Assembly: GCF_900090225.1 (NCBI RefSeq)
Contig: NZ_FMHY01000002.1
Coordinates: forward strand, 310,001-374,000
Reading direction: 5' to 3'
From: Micromonospora eburnea
Lineage (GTDB): Bacteria; Actinomycetota; Actinomycetes; Mycobacteriales; Micromonosporaceae
Length of the DNA stretch: 64,000 nucleotides
Shown: positions 33,541 through 42,700 of the stretch, piece by piece
How positions within the stretch are numbered: position 1 is the stretch's first letter
How the letters are laid out: each line of letters opens with the position of its first letter
The notes under the pieces: model-generated
Database searches by the model: none
What the model was told of the DNA's origin: nothing
What the model saw: the letters and a program-made list of their open reading frames with translations, nothing else
Made by a program: the position numbers and the translations under genes

Positions 33541-34919
33541 TGCCGGACGTCTTCGCCGACCTGGTCGGGCAGGACGAGGCGGTGGCGACGCTGCGTCGCG
33601 CCGCCGCATCGGCCGCCGCCCTGCTGCGTGCCGCCACCGCGCCCGCGACCCGCGTCGCCGGGCCGGCGGCGGGTGCCACGTCCGGCGACTCCTACGACGA
33701 ACTCGACGCGCTCGCCGAGGAGTTCGACGTCGAGCCGGCGACCGGTCCGGCCGGGGTGACCGCCGAGCCGGGAACGGTGGAGCCGGCGCAGCCGGACGGA
33801 TCGGCGGAGACGGCCGCGCCGGCGGGCGGCCCCGGGGCGGGGATGACCCACGCCTGGATCTTCACCGGGCCGCCCGGCTCCGGACGGTCCGTGGCCGCGA
33901 GGGCCTTCGCCGCCGCGTTGCAGTGCGAGCACGGCACCGGCTGTGGCGAGTGTCCCGGCTGCCACACCACGATGGCCGGCACCCACGCCGACGTCCGGCT
34001 GGTGGTGCCCGAAGGGCTCTCCATCGGTGTCGGCGAGATGCGCGCGCTGGTGCTCCGGGCGGCCAGCACGCCGTCCGGCGGGCGCTGGCAGGTCGTCATC
34101 ATCTCCGACGCCGACCGGCTCACCGAGGCGGCCGGCAACGCCCTGCTCAAGGCGATCGAGGAGCCGCCACCGCGTACGGTCTTCCTGCTCTGCGCCCCGT
34201 CCACGCACCCGGACGACGTCTCGGTGACGATCCGGTCGCGGTGCCGGATCGTACCGCTGCGGCAGCCGCCGGCGGGCGCTGTCGCCGAGGTGCTCGTACG
34301 CCGGGACGGGGTCGCGCCCGACGTGGCCGAGTGGGCCGCGGCGGCCGCCCAGGGGCACGTGGGTCGGGCCCGGCGGCTGGCCCGCGACCCGGAGGCCCGG
34401 CAGCGCCGCGACGCGGTGCTCGCCGTGCCGCGCCGGCTGACCGGGGTGGGCGCGGCGTTCGACGCGGCCTCCGCGCTGATCGAGGCGGCCGAGGCGGAGG
34501 CGGCGGCGTCGGTCGCCGAGATCGACGAGGCGGAGCGGGCCGCGTTGCAGACCGCGCTCGGCGCGGGCGGCACCGGCCGGGGCGCGGCCGGGGCGATGCG
34601 TGGTGCCGCCGGCCAGCTCAAGGACCTGGAGAAGCGGCAGAAGTCGCGGGCCACCCGGGCCCAGCGGGATGCCCTCGACCGGGCGCTGGTCGACCTCGCC
34701 GGCTTCTACCGGGACGCGTTGGTGAGCGCGCTGCGGGCGCCGGTCGCTCCGGTGCACACCGACACCGCCGCGATGGCCGAGGCCGGCGCGCGGAAGTGGG
34801 ACGCCGAGGGGGCGCTGCGCCGGCTGGAGGCCGTGCTGGAGTGCCGGGTGGCGATCGAGGCGAACGTCAAACCGCGGATCGCGGTGGAGGCGATGATGCT
34901 CGCGCTCTGGAAGGGCTAG
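33540..34919 (+). CDS. holB: DNA polymerase III delta prime subunit
   Basis: A 459-residue clamp-loader subunit. VFADLVGQDEAVATLRRA starts the AAA+ domain. A poorly conserved acidic Pro/Gly-rich stretch of about 65 residues (DELDALAEEFDVEP onward) then interrupts it before GPPGSGRS, where the Walker A lysine is arginine. This fits the ATP-inactive delta prime. The zinc module is CEHGTGCGECPGCH, and IRSRC is the SRC arginine-finger motif. It starts within the tmk stop codon. The C-terminal collar helices end at KPRIAVEAMMLALWKG. Confidence 0.94.
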   Translation: MPDVFADLVGQDEAVATLRRAAASAAALLRAATAPATRVAGPAAGATSGDSYDELDALAEEFDVEPATGPAGVTAEPGTVEPAQPDGSAETAAPAGGPGAGMTHAWIFTGPPGSGRSVAARAFAAALQCEHGTGCGECPGCHTTMAGTHADVRLVVPEGLSIGVGEMRALVLRAASTPSGGRWQVVIISDADRLTEAAGNALLKAIEEPPPRTVFLLCAPSTHPDDVSVTIRSRCRIVPLRQPPAGAVAEVLVRRDGVAPDVAEWAAAAAQGHVGRARRLARDPEARQRRDAVLAVPRRLTGVGAAFDAASALIEAAEAEAAASVAEIDEAERAALQTALGAGGTGRGAAGAMRGAAGQLKDLEKRQKSRATRAQRDALDRALVDLAGFYRDALVSALRAPVAPVHTDTAAMAEAGARKWDAEGALRRLEAVLECRVAIEANVKPRIAVEAMMLALWKG

Positions 34920-34935
34920 AGGGCCCTTTCCGGCG

Positions 34936-34944
34936 TTGTCCACA
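34936..34944 (+). promoter_or_regulatory. perfect actinobacterial DnaA box
   Basis: TTGTCCACA matches the Streptomyces/actinobacterial DnaA-box consensus in all nine positions. It lies between holB and the YbaB-like gene, 98 bp before the latter, with no second close box nearby. A regulatory or titration site is more likely than an origin. Confidence 0.4.
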
Positions 34945-35041
34945 GGGCATCGACAGGCGCGATTGACGTGCGGTACGGTCCCTGGTGCCGCGGTGACGGT
35001 GGCGGCACGCTCAGTGATGATCAGCCGGGAGGAGTCCGCCC

Positions 35042-35371
35042 ATGCCGCGGGGGGAGATCGACGAGGCCTGGATCGAGGAGGCGGTGCGGCGCTACCGGCG
35101 CATCGAGACCCTGCAGGCCGAGTTCGACCAGGCGGTCGACGCGGTCGAGGTCACCGTCCGCTCGCCCGACGGGCTCGTCGAGGTGGCGGTGACCGCTGGT
35201 GGGCGGATCACCGACGTCCGCTTCCTCGCGCCGCTGCACCAGCGCAGCCCCCGGGACGTCGCCGGCTCGGTGCGGGCCGCGGTCAGCGCCGCCGCCGACG
35301 CCGCCCAATGGGCCCGGGAGAAGCTGCACAACGAGACCTTCGCGGCGTACCGGCCGCTGGCGGGAGCCTGA
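35042..35371 (+). CDS. YbaB/EbfC-like protein of a type VII secretion-like set
   Basis: A 109-residue protein with the YbaB fold: a long N-terminal helix (DEAWIEEAVRRYRRIETLQA), then VEVTVRSPDGLVEVAVTAGG as the beta sheet, then a C-terminal helix. ESX loci encode similar YbaB-like proteins such as EspL. GGGAGGAG precedes the ATG by eight bases. The next gene begins two bases after its stop and encodes an EspC-like protein, which supports an ESX-related chaperone or DNA-binding role. Confidence 0.8.
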   Translation: MPRGEIDEAWIEEAVRRYRRIETLQAEFDQAVDAVEVTVRSPDGLVEVAVTAGGRITDVRFLAPLHQRSPRDVAGSVRAAVSAAADAAQWAREKLHNETFAAYRPLAGA

Positions 35372-35372
35372 C

Positions 35373-35678
35373 ATGGAGACGCTGCGCGTGCTGGCCGCCC
35401 GCCTTGAGGAGGCCAGCGCCACCCTCGAATCCGTGTCCCGCATGGTGACCGCCACCGACCCGCCGCACCCCGCCTTCGGCACGCACGCCGAGGGCCGCCC
35501 CGGCGAGGTCGGCCGCGCCCTGCACCGGCAGTGGACCGTCGCCACCGGCGACCGGGCCCGGGAAGCCCACGCCGCCGCGACCCGGCTGGCCGCCGCCGCA
35601 TCCGCTCTGCGCGACGCCGCCGACCGATACGCGAGCACCGACGAGTCCGTCCGTCGCCGGCTCGCCCGGGAGGCGTGA
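35373..35678 (+). CDS. EspC-like type VII secretion target
   Basis: A 101-residue helical-hairpin protein, the size of EspC. Two helices (TLRVLAARLEEASATLESV and REAHAAATRLAAAASALRDA) flank a turn. The end RYASTDESV carries the type VII export signal Y-x-x-x-D (Y86, D90). It is flanked by a YbaB-like gene and a WXG-containing gene, with TGATG overlap to the latter, so a secreted heterodimer with its neighbour is likely. No ESX core (EccC and others) is in the window. Confidence 0.8.
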   Translation: METLRVLAARLEEASATLESVSRMVTATDPPHPAFGTHAEGRPGEVGRALHRQWTVATGDRAREAHAAATRLAAAASALRDAADRYASTDESVRRRLAREA

Positions 35679-36340
35679 TGGACGCCCTGGACCGCCTCGC
35701 CGAGCCGGGCCTCGACCTGCTCGCCCGGGTCGACGCGCTGCTCGCCACCGGCGCGCCCGAGGGGCACCGGCTCTGGCCGCTGCTGCGCCGCATGCAGGTG
35801 CTCCCCGGCGCGGCGGTACGCGAGTTCCTCGACCTGCATCCAGCGCCGCTGGCCGACGCCGGCCACGCCGTGCGCCGGCTGATCCGGGGGTACGACGACG
35901 CCTGCACGATGCTCGCCGATCCGGTCGCCTGGTCCGGGCCGGCCGCCTCGGCGTACGACGAGGCCCGCACCACCCTGCTCCGCCACCTGGACGAGGGGCC
36001 GGAGAGCCTGGTCGGGCGCCTGGAGTCGACCGCCGGATACGCCGACGCGCTGGCCGACTGGGTGGAGGGGAGCCGGCTCGCCCTGGCTCGGGCGCTGGCC
36101 GACGTGCTGCGCTCGGCCGAGGCGGTCACCGTGCACGCGGCCACCAGGGTGGGCGGCGACGATCGTGCTGGGGCGCTCGCGGCGGCGGAGATCGCCACCC
36201 GGGTGCTGGGCGCGCTCGGCGTGGCGTACGACGGCGCGGAGACGCTACAGCGCCAGTGGGCGCCGAGTCTGGCGGAGGCGACGTGGCGGGAGCGGCCGAC
36301 CGGCGTCCGGGCGGCCAACTCGACCATGCGGATCGGCTGA
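35678..36340 (+). CDS. WXG100-like type VII secretion-associated protein
   Basis: A 220-residue mostly helical protein. VAWSGPAASAYDEARTTLL contains W85-S86-G87 (WXG) in the turn between helices, as in WXG100 proteins. The preceding 80 residues and the following helices make it about twice the usual size. Its ATG overlaps the stop of the EspC-like gene. It is probably the secretion partner or substrate of this set. A 12-bp hairpin closes the operon. The C-terminal function is unknown. Confidence 0.78.
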   Translation: MDALDRLAEPGLDLLARVDALLATGAPEGHRLWPLLRRMQVLPGAAVREFLDLHPAPLADAGHAVRRLIRGYDDACTMLADPVAWSGPAASAYDEARTTLLRHLDEGPESLVGRLESTAGYADALADWVEGSRLALARALADVLRSAEAVTVHAATRVGGDDRAGALAAAEIATRVLGALGVAYDGAETLQRQWAPSLAEATWRERPTGVRAANSTMRIG

Positions 36341-36354
36341 CGCGGGCCCACGCG

Positions 36355-36392
36355 CCACGGCGCCGCCGGCAACTCGGCCAGCGGCGCCGTGG
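36355..36392 (+). terminator. hairpin terminator of the type VII-like operon
   Basis: A perfect 12-bp stem, CCACGGCGCCGC (36355-36366) with GCGGCGCCGTGG (36381-36392), has a 14-base loop and starts 15 bases past the stop. TTATCC follows. The next 216 bases up to ricT hold no gene that I can see. Confidence 0.65.
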
Positions 36393-36608
36393 TTATCCCC
36401 TGCACCCCCCGCAGGTCTGCTTCCACTCAACGCGGTGCGCCGTCGTTTGTCGTCCGGCTGGCCGATGTTTCAGCCGTCCGGGCGAGGATCTTCGGCACGA
36501 GGGGGTGGGTGCGGTTCGGTCGAGTCGACAGTCATGGATCGCTGCGCCGGGTGACCGGGCGGCGACGGGGGCGGGCCGGAACCGCGTCGGGGTCGTAGGG
36601 TGGTGGGC

Positions 36609-37448
36609 ATGGGCATGCTCTGCGCGGTCAGTTTCAACCGGTACGGGCGCCTCTACTACCTCGATCCGGGCGAGTTGCGCCCGCAGGTGGGCGACAAGGT
36701 GCTGGTGCCCACCGACGAGGGGCCAGAGGTGGCCGAGTGCGTGTGGGCCGCCCAGTGGGTGGACGAGGACACGGCCGGCTTCCCCCGGCTGGCCGGGCTG
36801 GCCCAGGAGGAGGACCTGCGCCGCGACGAGCTGCTACGCCGGCGTAAGGCCGACGCCAAGGTCGCCGCCAAGCGGCTGATCCGCGAGCACGGGCTGCCGA
36901 TGAAGGTGGTGGCCGTCGACCACGTGTTCGCCACGCCGGAGACCGGCAGCGACCGCACCACGATCTACTTCACCGCGCCGCACCGGGTCGACTTCCGCTC
37001 GCTCGTCCGCGACCTGGGTGCCACCCTGCACTGTCGGGTGGAGCTGCGGCAGCTCTCGGCCCGTGACTCGGCGCGGGTGCAGGGCGGGATCGGCTCCTGT
37101 GGCCGGGACCTGTGCTGCGCCACCTTCCTGAACGACTTCGAGCCGGTGACCATCCGGATGGCCAAGGACCAGGACCTGCCGCTCAACCCGCTGCGCATCT
37201 CCGGCGCGTGCGGCCGGCTGATGTGCTGCCTCAAGTACGAGCACCCGCTGTACCAGCGGTTCCAGGAGTCCGCCCCGTCGATCGGCAGCCGGGTGTCCAG
37301 CCCGGAGGGAGAGGGCAAGGTCGTCGGCCACAGCGTCCCGAGGGATTCGGTCACCGTACGCCTGGACGCCGACGGTTCTCGCTGCTCGTGCAGCCGAGCC
37401 TCCGTCTGCGCCCCCCGCCAGGCCCACGACAGCCACTACACCCGCTGA
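36609..37448 (+). CDS. ricT: PSP1-domain protein, RicT-like
   Basis: A 279-residue soluble protein of the PSP1/YaaT family. MGMLCAVSFNRYGRLYYLDP is the conserved start. Two cysteine clusters, CGRDLCCATFLND and CGRLMCCLKYEHP, match those that bind iron-sulfur clusters in the Bacillus Ric complex, which aids RNA maturation. The C-terminus has another Cys pair (RCSCSRASVC). ATG 36609 is preferred over GTG 36600; the ribosome site is weak. The gene lies downstream of holB, as in many Gram-positives. Confidence 0.92.
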   Translation: MGMLCAVSFNRYGRLYYLDPGELRPQVGDKVLVPTDEGPEVAECVWAAQWVDEDTAGFPRLAGLAQEEDLRRDELLRRRKADAKVAAKRLIREHGLPMKVVAVDHVFATPETGSDRTTIYFTAPHRVDFRSLVRDLGATLHCRVELRQLSARDSARVQGGIGSCGRDLCCATFLNDFEPVTIRMAKDQDLPLNPLRISGACGRLMCCLKYEHPLYQRFQESAPSIGSRVSSPEGEGKVVGHSVPRDSVTVRLDADGSRCSCSRASVCAPRQAHDSHYTR

Positions 37449-37461
37449 CCCCGATCTCCGC

Positions 37462-37521
37462 GTTGATCAAGGAGTTTGCGTCGGGAATCGCTGCGGCGGC
37501 GACGCATTCTCCTTGATCAAC
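37462..37521. repeat. GTTGATCAAGGAG hairpin element between convergent genes
   Basis: GTTGATCAAGGAG (37462-37474) pairs perfectly with CTCCTTGATCAAC (37509-37521), and TGCGTCG/CGACGCA continues the stem inside. It can terminate both ricT and the convergent phosphoesterase gene. I recall similar TTGATCAAGGAG hairpins as frequent intergenic elements of Micromonospora, but cannot verify this here. Confidence 0.65.
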
Positions 37522-37534
37522 ATTGGCTGGGTGG

Positions 37535-39271
37535 TCAGCGGAGGACGATGGGGGGTTCGGCCAGGCGGGGGTGCAGGGGGCGCTGGGGGGTCAGCCAGGA
37601 GGCGGTGGGGGACTGGTCGGGGTTGAGCTGCCAGGCGTGCGAGACCCGGTCCAGTGCGATCGGGTAGATCGTCAGCGTGCCGTCCGGATCGATGCGGATC
37701 CGAAGGAACGCCTTCGAGTCCTCGATGCCCTGGCCGGCGAAGAGCTCGTTGACGTTCACCCCGAACGCCCCGGCCACCAGCAGATACAGCGCCACGAGCT
37801 GGCTGGCGACCAGGCCGATCACCGGCCCGTACAGCACCGCCGCCGCGGCCAACGGCAACGGCCACGGCCAGTCGTAGAAGGGCAGCGCCAGCCAGAGCCA
37901 GGTGCCCGCGGCGGCCAGCGCGACATGGCCCAGCCCGTGCGAGACGCCGAGGATCCAGTGCCGGGCATGCCGTTTCCCCTCGGCGCCGGGCGGTTTCGCG
38001 AAGAACACCGCGCTCAGCATGGTCACCAGGAACATGATCACCAGCGGTACGCTCAACAGCCGCTGCTCGGTGGCGCCCGCCCGGTGCGTCGTGACCCCGG
38101 CCATGGCCAGCATCAGCAGCGTGTGCAGGATGCCCAGCAGGGTGGTGAACCCCGGGTTGCGGAGCGGCAGTCGGGCGAAGATCCCCCAGCCGTAGCGCCG
38201 CGAGCGGGTCTTCTCCGGGAAGCGGGCCGCCAGGTCGTACTCGCGGGTGCGGCTGGCGCGGCGGGACAGCGTGTCGCGCGGCGGCACCTCCAGCCGCTCC
38301 GGCAGGGTGTGCGTGGGGTAGAGGTAGGCACCGCCGCCCCCGCAGGTGATGAGCTGCCGCTCCGGGCCGGTGTAGCGGGCGTAGTGGTGCAGGTCGCCGG
38401 AGATCAACAGCCGCACCTGGGCCCCGGTGGGGGCGATTATCGTACGGATGAAGTAGTCGATCGAGTCGTACGCGGTGGGGTGGTCGGCGGCCTTGACCCA
38501 GGTCGGCGCCGGCACCGCCAGGATCACCTTCGACCCGGGGGTGAGCTTCCGGGCGACCTCGTCGAAGTAGGCGAGCTGCGGGTCGTCCAGGTACGACCCG
38601 GACTGGTCGTCGAGGCCGAGCAGCCACCAGCCGGCAGGCAGTTCCGTCGCGAAGTACGACCGGGACTGGCCGGTGGCCCAGCCGGCGAAGTTCCGGTCCC
38701 GGGACCGGACGAACAGCCGCAGGAAGGCGGTCAGGCCGTCGTACCAGTCGTGGTTGCCCGGGACCGCGAAGATCGTCGGCTGTTCGGGCGGCGGCACCGG
38801 CAGCGCGGCCTGATACGGCCCCTTGCACCGGTCCTCGTACGCCGCGTAGGCGGCCGACGGGTAGACCTGGTCGCCCCCCATCACCAGGGTCTGCGCCCGG
38901 GGCAGCCGGTGCCCGTCGACCGTCAGCTCCGGCTGGGCGAGCAGGTACGCCACCGAGTACGTCGCGTCGAAGCCGTCGCCCAGGTCGGCCACGTAGTCCA
39001 GCCAGAGCCCGCCGTCCGGCCCGACCTGCCGGAACGTCCCGTCGCCGAACGCGTTCTGCAGCTCCCGCTTGTCCAGGTACGCGCCGAACAGCATCGCCAG
39101 CAGGGTACGCAGCCCGGTGCTGATCAACAGCAGCGGCGCGAGCCAGGGGACCGGTTTGCGCGGGGTGAAGCCCAGCTCCAGCGGGTCCAGACTGCGCGGC
39201 CGGCGGTTGGCGCGCTCGCCGGGGTGCGCCTCGGGGATCGGCTGCTGCGGCGGTACGTGATCCTCGCTCAC
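37535..39271 (-). CDS. membrane-bound metallophosphoesterase
   Basis: A 578-residue protein with an N-terminal membrane segment (PWLAPLLLISTGLRTLLAM), a calcineurin-like phosphoesterase domain and four to five C-terminal membrane helices. Metal-site motifs are LGDGFD (degenerate first motif), MGGDQVYPSA, PGNHDWYDG (GNHD) and ISGDLHHYARY (GDxHH). GTG 39271 (VSEDHVPPQQ) is preferred because the frame open to GTG 39313 has no ribosome site; this choice is uncertain. Such proteins may cut phospholipid or nucleotide phosphodiesters at the membrane. The substrate is unknown. Confidence 0.85.
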   Translation of the reverse strand: MSEDHVPPQQPIPEAHPGERANRRPRSLDPLELGFTPRKPVPWLAPLLLISTGLRTLLAMLFGAYLDKRELQNAFGDGTFRQVGPDGGLWLDYVADLGDGFDATYSVAYLLAQPELTVDGHRLPRAQTLVMGGDQVYPSAAYAAYEDRCKGPYQAALPVPPPEQPTIFAVPGNHDWYDGLTAFLRLFVRSRDRNFAGWATGQSRSYFATELPAGWWLLGLDDQSGSYLDDPQLAYFDEVARKLTPGSKVILAVPAPTWVKAADHPTAYDSIDYFIRTIIAPTGAQVRLLISGDLHHYARYTGPERQLITCGGGGAYLYPTHTLPERLEVPPRDTLSRRASRTREYDLAARFPEKTRSRRYGWGIFARLPLRNPGFTTLLGILHTLLMLAMAGVTTHRAGATEQRLLSVPLVIMFLVTMLSAVFFAKPPGAEGKRHARHWILGVSHGLGHVALAAAGTWLWLALPFYDWPWPLPLAAAAVLYGPVIGLVASQLVALYLLVAGAFGVNVNELFAGQGIEDSKAFLRIRIDPDGTLTIYPIALDRVSHAWQLNPDQSPTASWLTPQRPLHPRLAEPPIVLR

Positions 39272-39408
39272 CCGCCGCAGGGTAGTCGTGCCCGAACATG
39301 AACGCCCTCCCACGGACGTACTGAATCCGCCCCGATGTCCGGATCGTCGTGCGGATCAGGGATCCCGTTCGGATCTCGGCGGGATGTGCCGTACACTTGG
39401 CGATCGTT

Positions 39409-39482
39409 GCCGCCTTAGCTCAGTCGGCTAGAGCGACGCACTCGTAATGCGTAGGTCGACGGTTCGATTCCGTCAGGCGGCT
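39409..39482 (+). tRNA. tRNA-Thr (anticodon CGT)
   Basis: A full 74-nt cloverleaf. The acceptor stem is GCCGCCT (39409-39415) with AGGCGGC (39475-39481), discriminator T. The D arm is GCTC...GAGC, the anticodon loop CTCGTAA gives anticodon CGT, and the T arm contains GGTTCGATTCC. CCA is not encoded. TACACT at 39391-39396 is a good -10. A 10-bp hairpin terminator follows at once. No integrase or duplicated 3' end is present nearby. Confidence 0.97.
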
Positions 39483-39489
39483 CGGTGCA

Positions 39490-39516
39490 GAAGCCCAGGT
39501 CAACGGCCTGGGCTTC
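39490..39516 (+). terminator. terminator of tRNA-Thr
   Basis: GAAGCCCAGG (39490-39499) pairs with CCTGGGCTTC (39507-39516) around a 7-base loop, and GCCGTTTCC follows. It begins eight bases after the tRNA. The rest of the gap to 39730 holds only the promoter region of the subtilase. Confidence 0.75.
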
Positions 39517-39729
39517 GCCGTTTCCCGAGGTCGGTCACGCCGCCGCCGGCGGCCCGCGTCGCGCGATGGCGACGGGTGCGGCGGCCACCGCCGGGGCGTA
39601 GCCAGGGGGCTCGATGGGGTCGCCCGTTTGGCGGTGGCGCCAACGGGCCCGCCTCTGCGACACTTCGACCGCCCGCAATCTCTTCTCCTGCCTGCGGTGC
39701 TCTGATCGATTCGACCCACGGGGGATCAC

Positions 39730-42700
39730 ATGGCACTCCGCCGTTCGGCGGTGGCTGCGCTCGTACTGGCCGTCACCGGGGCGCTCGTCCCCGGCGTGCA
39801 GCCGGCGCGCGCTGCCCAGTCGCCCGACCACCAGTTCAGCGCCAAGCGGTTGCCGCGGCCAGAACGCTCGCGTGACCTGGCGGAACGCGACTTCGACCCG
39901 CGCGCCGTTCTCGTCCGGTTCAAGCCCGACGCCTCGAAGTCGGCGAAGGACAAGGTCCTTTCCGGACGTGGCATCAAGGGCACCTCCGCGGTCAGCGGGA
40001 CCCGCTGGGTCAAGGTGCACGGCGATGCCCCGGCCGCCGATCTGCTGCGCAGCCTGCGTAGTGACCCGGCGGTCGCCGGCGTCAGCCTCGACTACCGGCG
40101 CACGGCCAGCGCCAAGCCGAACGACCCGGGGTACGTCTACGGGGACCAGTCCTATCTGAACACCGTCCGGCTGCCCCAGGCGTGGGACCGCACCAAGGGC
40201 TCCACCAGTCAGATCATCGCGGTGGTCGACACCGGTGTGAACACGGCACACCCCGACCTGGCCGGTCGGACCGTGGCCGGTTACAACGCGATCAGGCCGG
40301 GTGCCTCGGCGGCTGACGACAACGGCCACGGCACGATGGTGGCGGGCGTCGCGGCGGCCAACACCAACAACGGTATCGGCGTGGCGGGTGCCGCCTGGAC
40401 CGCTCGCGTGATGCCGATCAAGGTGCTCGACGCCCGAGGCTACGGGTACGACTCGGACATCGCCCGGGGCGTCATCTGGGCCGCCGACCATGGCGCCAAG
40501 ATCATCAACATGTCGCTCAGCGGTCCGGGCGACAACACCGCCCTGCACGACGCGATCACCTATGCGACCGGCAAGGGCGCGGTGGTGGTGGCCGCCGCCG
40601 GCAACGAGGGCGACGGCGAGACGCAGTATCCCGCGGCCTACCCCGAGGTGATCTCGGTCGCCGCGACCGACGAGGCCGGCCGACTCACCGACTTCAGCTC
40701 GTACGGTGACTGGATCGACGTCGCCGCGCCCGGCGCCAACATCGTCTCCACCGGTCTCGGATCGGATTACTACATCGCCGACGGCACCTCCTTCTCCGCC
40801 CCGATCGTCTCCGGCACCGCCGCGCTGGTCCGGACGGTGTACCCGACGCTGACCCCGGCGCAGGTCCTCTCCCAGATCCGCACGAAGGCTCGGGACGCCG
40901 GGCCGCGCGGCATCGACCCGTACTACGGCTACGGGATCCTCGACGCGTACGCCTCGGTCGGCGCTGTCCGGGCGGCGGAGTTCCCGGCCCCCTCGCTCGG
41001 CGCCAACGAGCCGAACGACGTGCCGGCCCGGGCCACCGCGCTCGGCGCGTCGATCACCGGCACCATCGGCGCTGAGGGTGATGTCGACTGGTACAAGTTC
41101 AGCACTGACGGCCTCAAGGCCATCAACGTGACGGTGAAGCCGGCCGGGTACAACCCGGACTGGTACCAGAACCTCGACCCGGTCCTCGCCGTCTACGACG
41201 GCAACCTGCGCCTGGTCGGCGTGTCCGACGCGGGCACCGTCGGCGATTCGGAGAAGGTCTCCGCCAAGGTGGCCGCCGGTACCTACTACGTCTCGGTGCG
41301 CAACTACAACGGATCCGCCGACACCCGGCCCTACACCCTGACCCTGGCCAGCACCACCGCGCCGATGTTCGGGCCGTACCAGGCGAAGGCGACCGGCTCG
41401 TCGCCGCAGACCGTGGCCATCGGTGACGTGACGGGCGACGGCCGCAACGACGTGGTCATGGCCACCGGCTTCTACTTCGACGAGGCCAACGACTACAAGC
41501 TCTTCGTCTACGCGCAGCAGCCGGACGGGACCCTGGCCGCGCCGGTCAAGTACGCCACCGGGCTGGCGTACGGGGACTCGGCGGCCCTCGCCGTGCTCGA
41601 CGTCAACGGCGATGGCCGGCAGGACGTGGCCGTCACCAGCAGCGCCGGTGTGGAGATCTTCCGGCAGACCGACACGGGCACGCTGGAGTCGACCGGCACG
41701 CTCGCCGGCACCGCCAACAGCTCGGCCCTCGCCGCCGCCGACATGGACGGTGACGGCGACACCGACCTGGTGGTCACCAGCGACGGAGTGAAACTGCTGA
41801 CCCAGGAGGCGGACCACACCTTCACCGTCTCGGCCATCGCGGCCGAGAGCAGCGGTGAGCTGGAGATCGGTGACCTCGACGGTGACGGCCGCAACGACGT
41901 GGTCGGGTTCTCCGGCACGTCCGTCCGGGTCTGGCACCAAACCGATGCCGGCTGGAACCGCACCGACCACCCGGCCGGCTCCGCCACCAGGATCGGCGGA
42001 ATCGAGGTCGCCGACGTCTCCGGTGACGGCCGCGCCGACGTGATCGCCACGCTGTACCTGAACACGCCGGCCGCGAACGTCGCCGTCCTGCGGCAGAACG
42101 CGGGCGGCGGCCTGGACGCCCCCCAGCTGACCCCGTCGGGCGACCTGCCCGAGACGGTCGAGGCCGCCGACGTGAACGGCGACGGCCGGAACGACGTGGT
42201 CACGGTGCACAGCACCTCGGTCAGCGTCCTTCCGCAGCAGGCGAACGGTTCGCTCGGAACGCCGGGCGTCTCCGCCATGCCGTACGCCACGCACACCCAC
42301 CTCCAGGGCCTGGCCCTCGGCGACCTCGACGGCGACAAGAAGATCGACGTCGTCACCGCCAACTACAACGCCGGGCTGGTCGTGGCGTACAACGGCGCGC
42401 AGCCGAGCCCGGTGGGCGAGCAGCGCTGGGTGCGGGACGCGTCGCCGGCCGACTTCGCCACCGGCGTGGCGGTCGCGGCGAAGCCGACGGTCACCTTCGC
42501 CCGGGACGTGGACCCGGCCACGGTGACCTCGTCCACCGTGCGCCTGGTCAACGGCGTTACCGGTGCGGCCGTGGCCACGGACGTCTCGGTCAGCGGCAAC
42601 AAGGTGACCCTGGCCCCGACCGCGGCGCTACAGGACAACACCCCGTACCGGATCGTCGTGAGCGGGCTCAAGGACAGCGCGCGCGCCGCCCAGGCGGAGG

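Noticed and set aside
39409..39482. tRNA-Thr as attachment site of an integrated element
   Set aside because: No integrase and no duplicated tRNA 3' end is found downstream.
39535..42300. 921-codon minus-strand frame over the subtilase
   Set aside because: It mirrors the codon pattern of the S8 protease and has no independent features.
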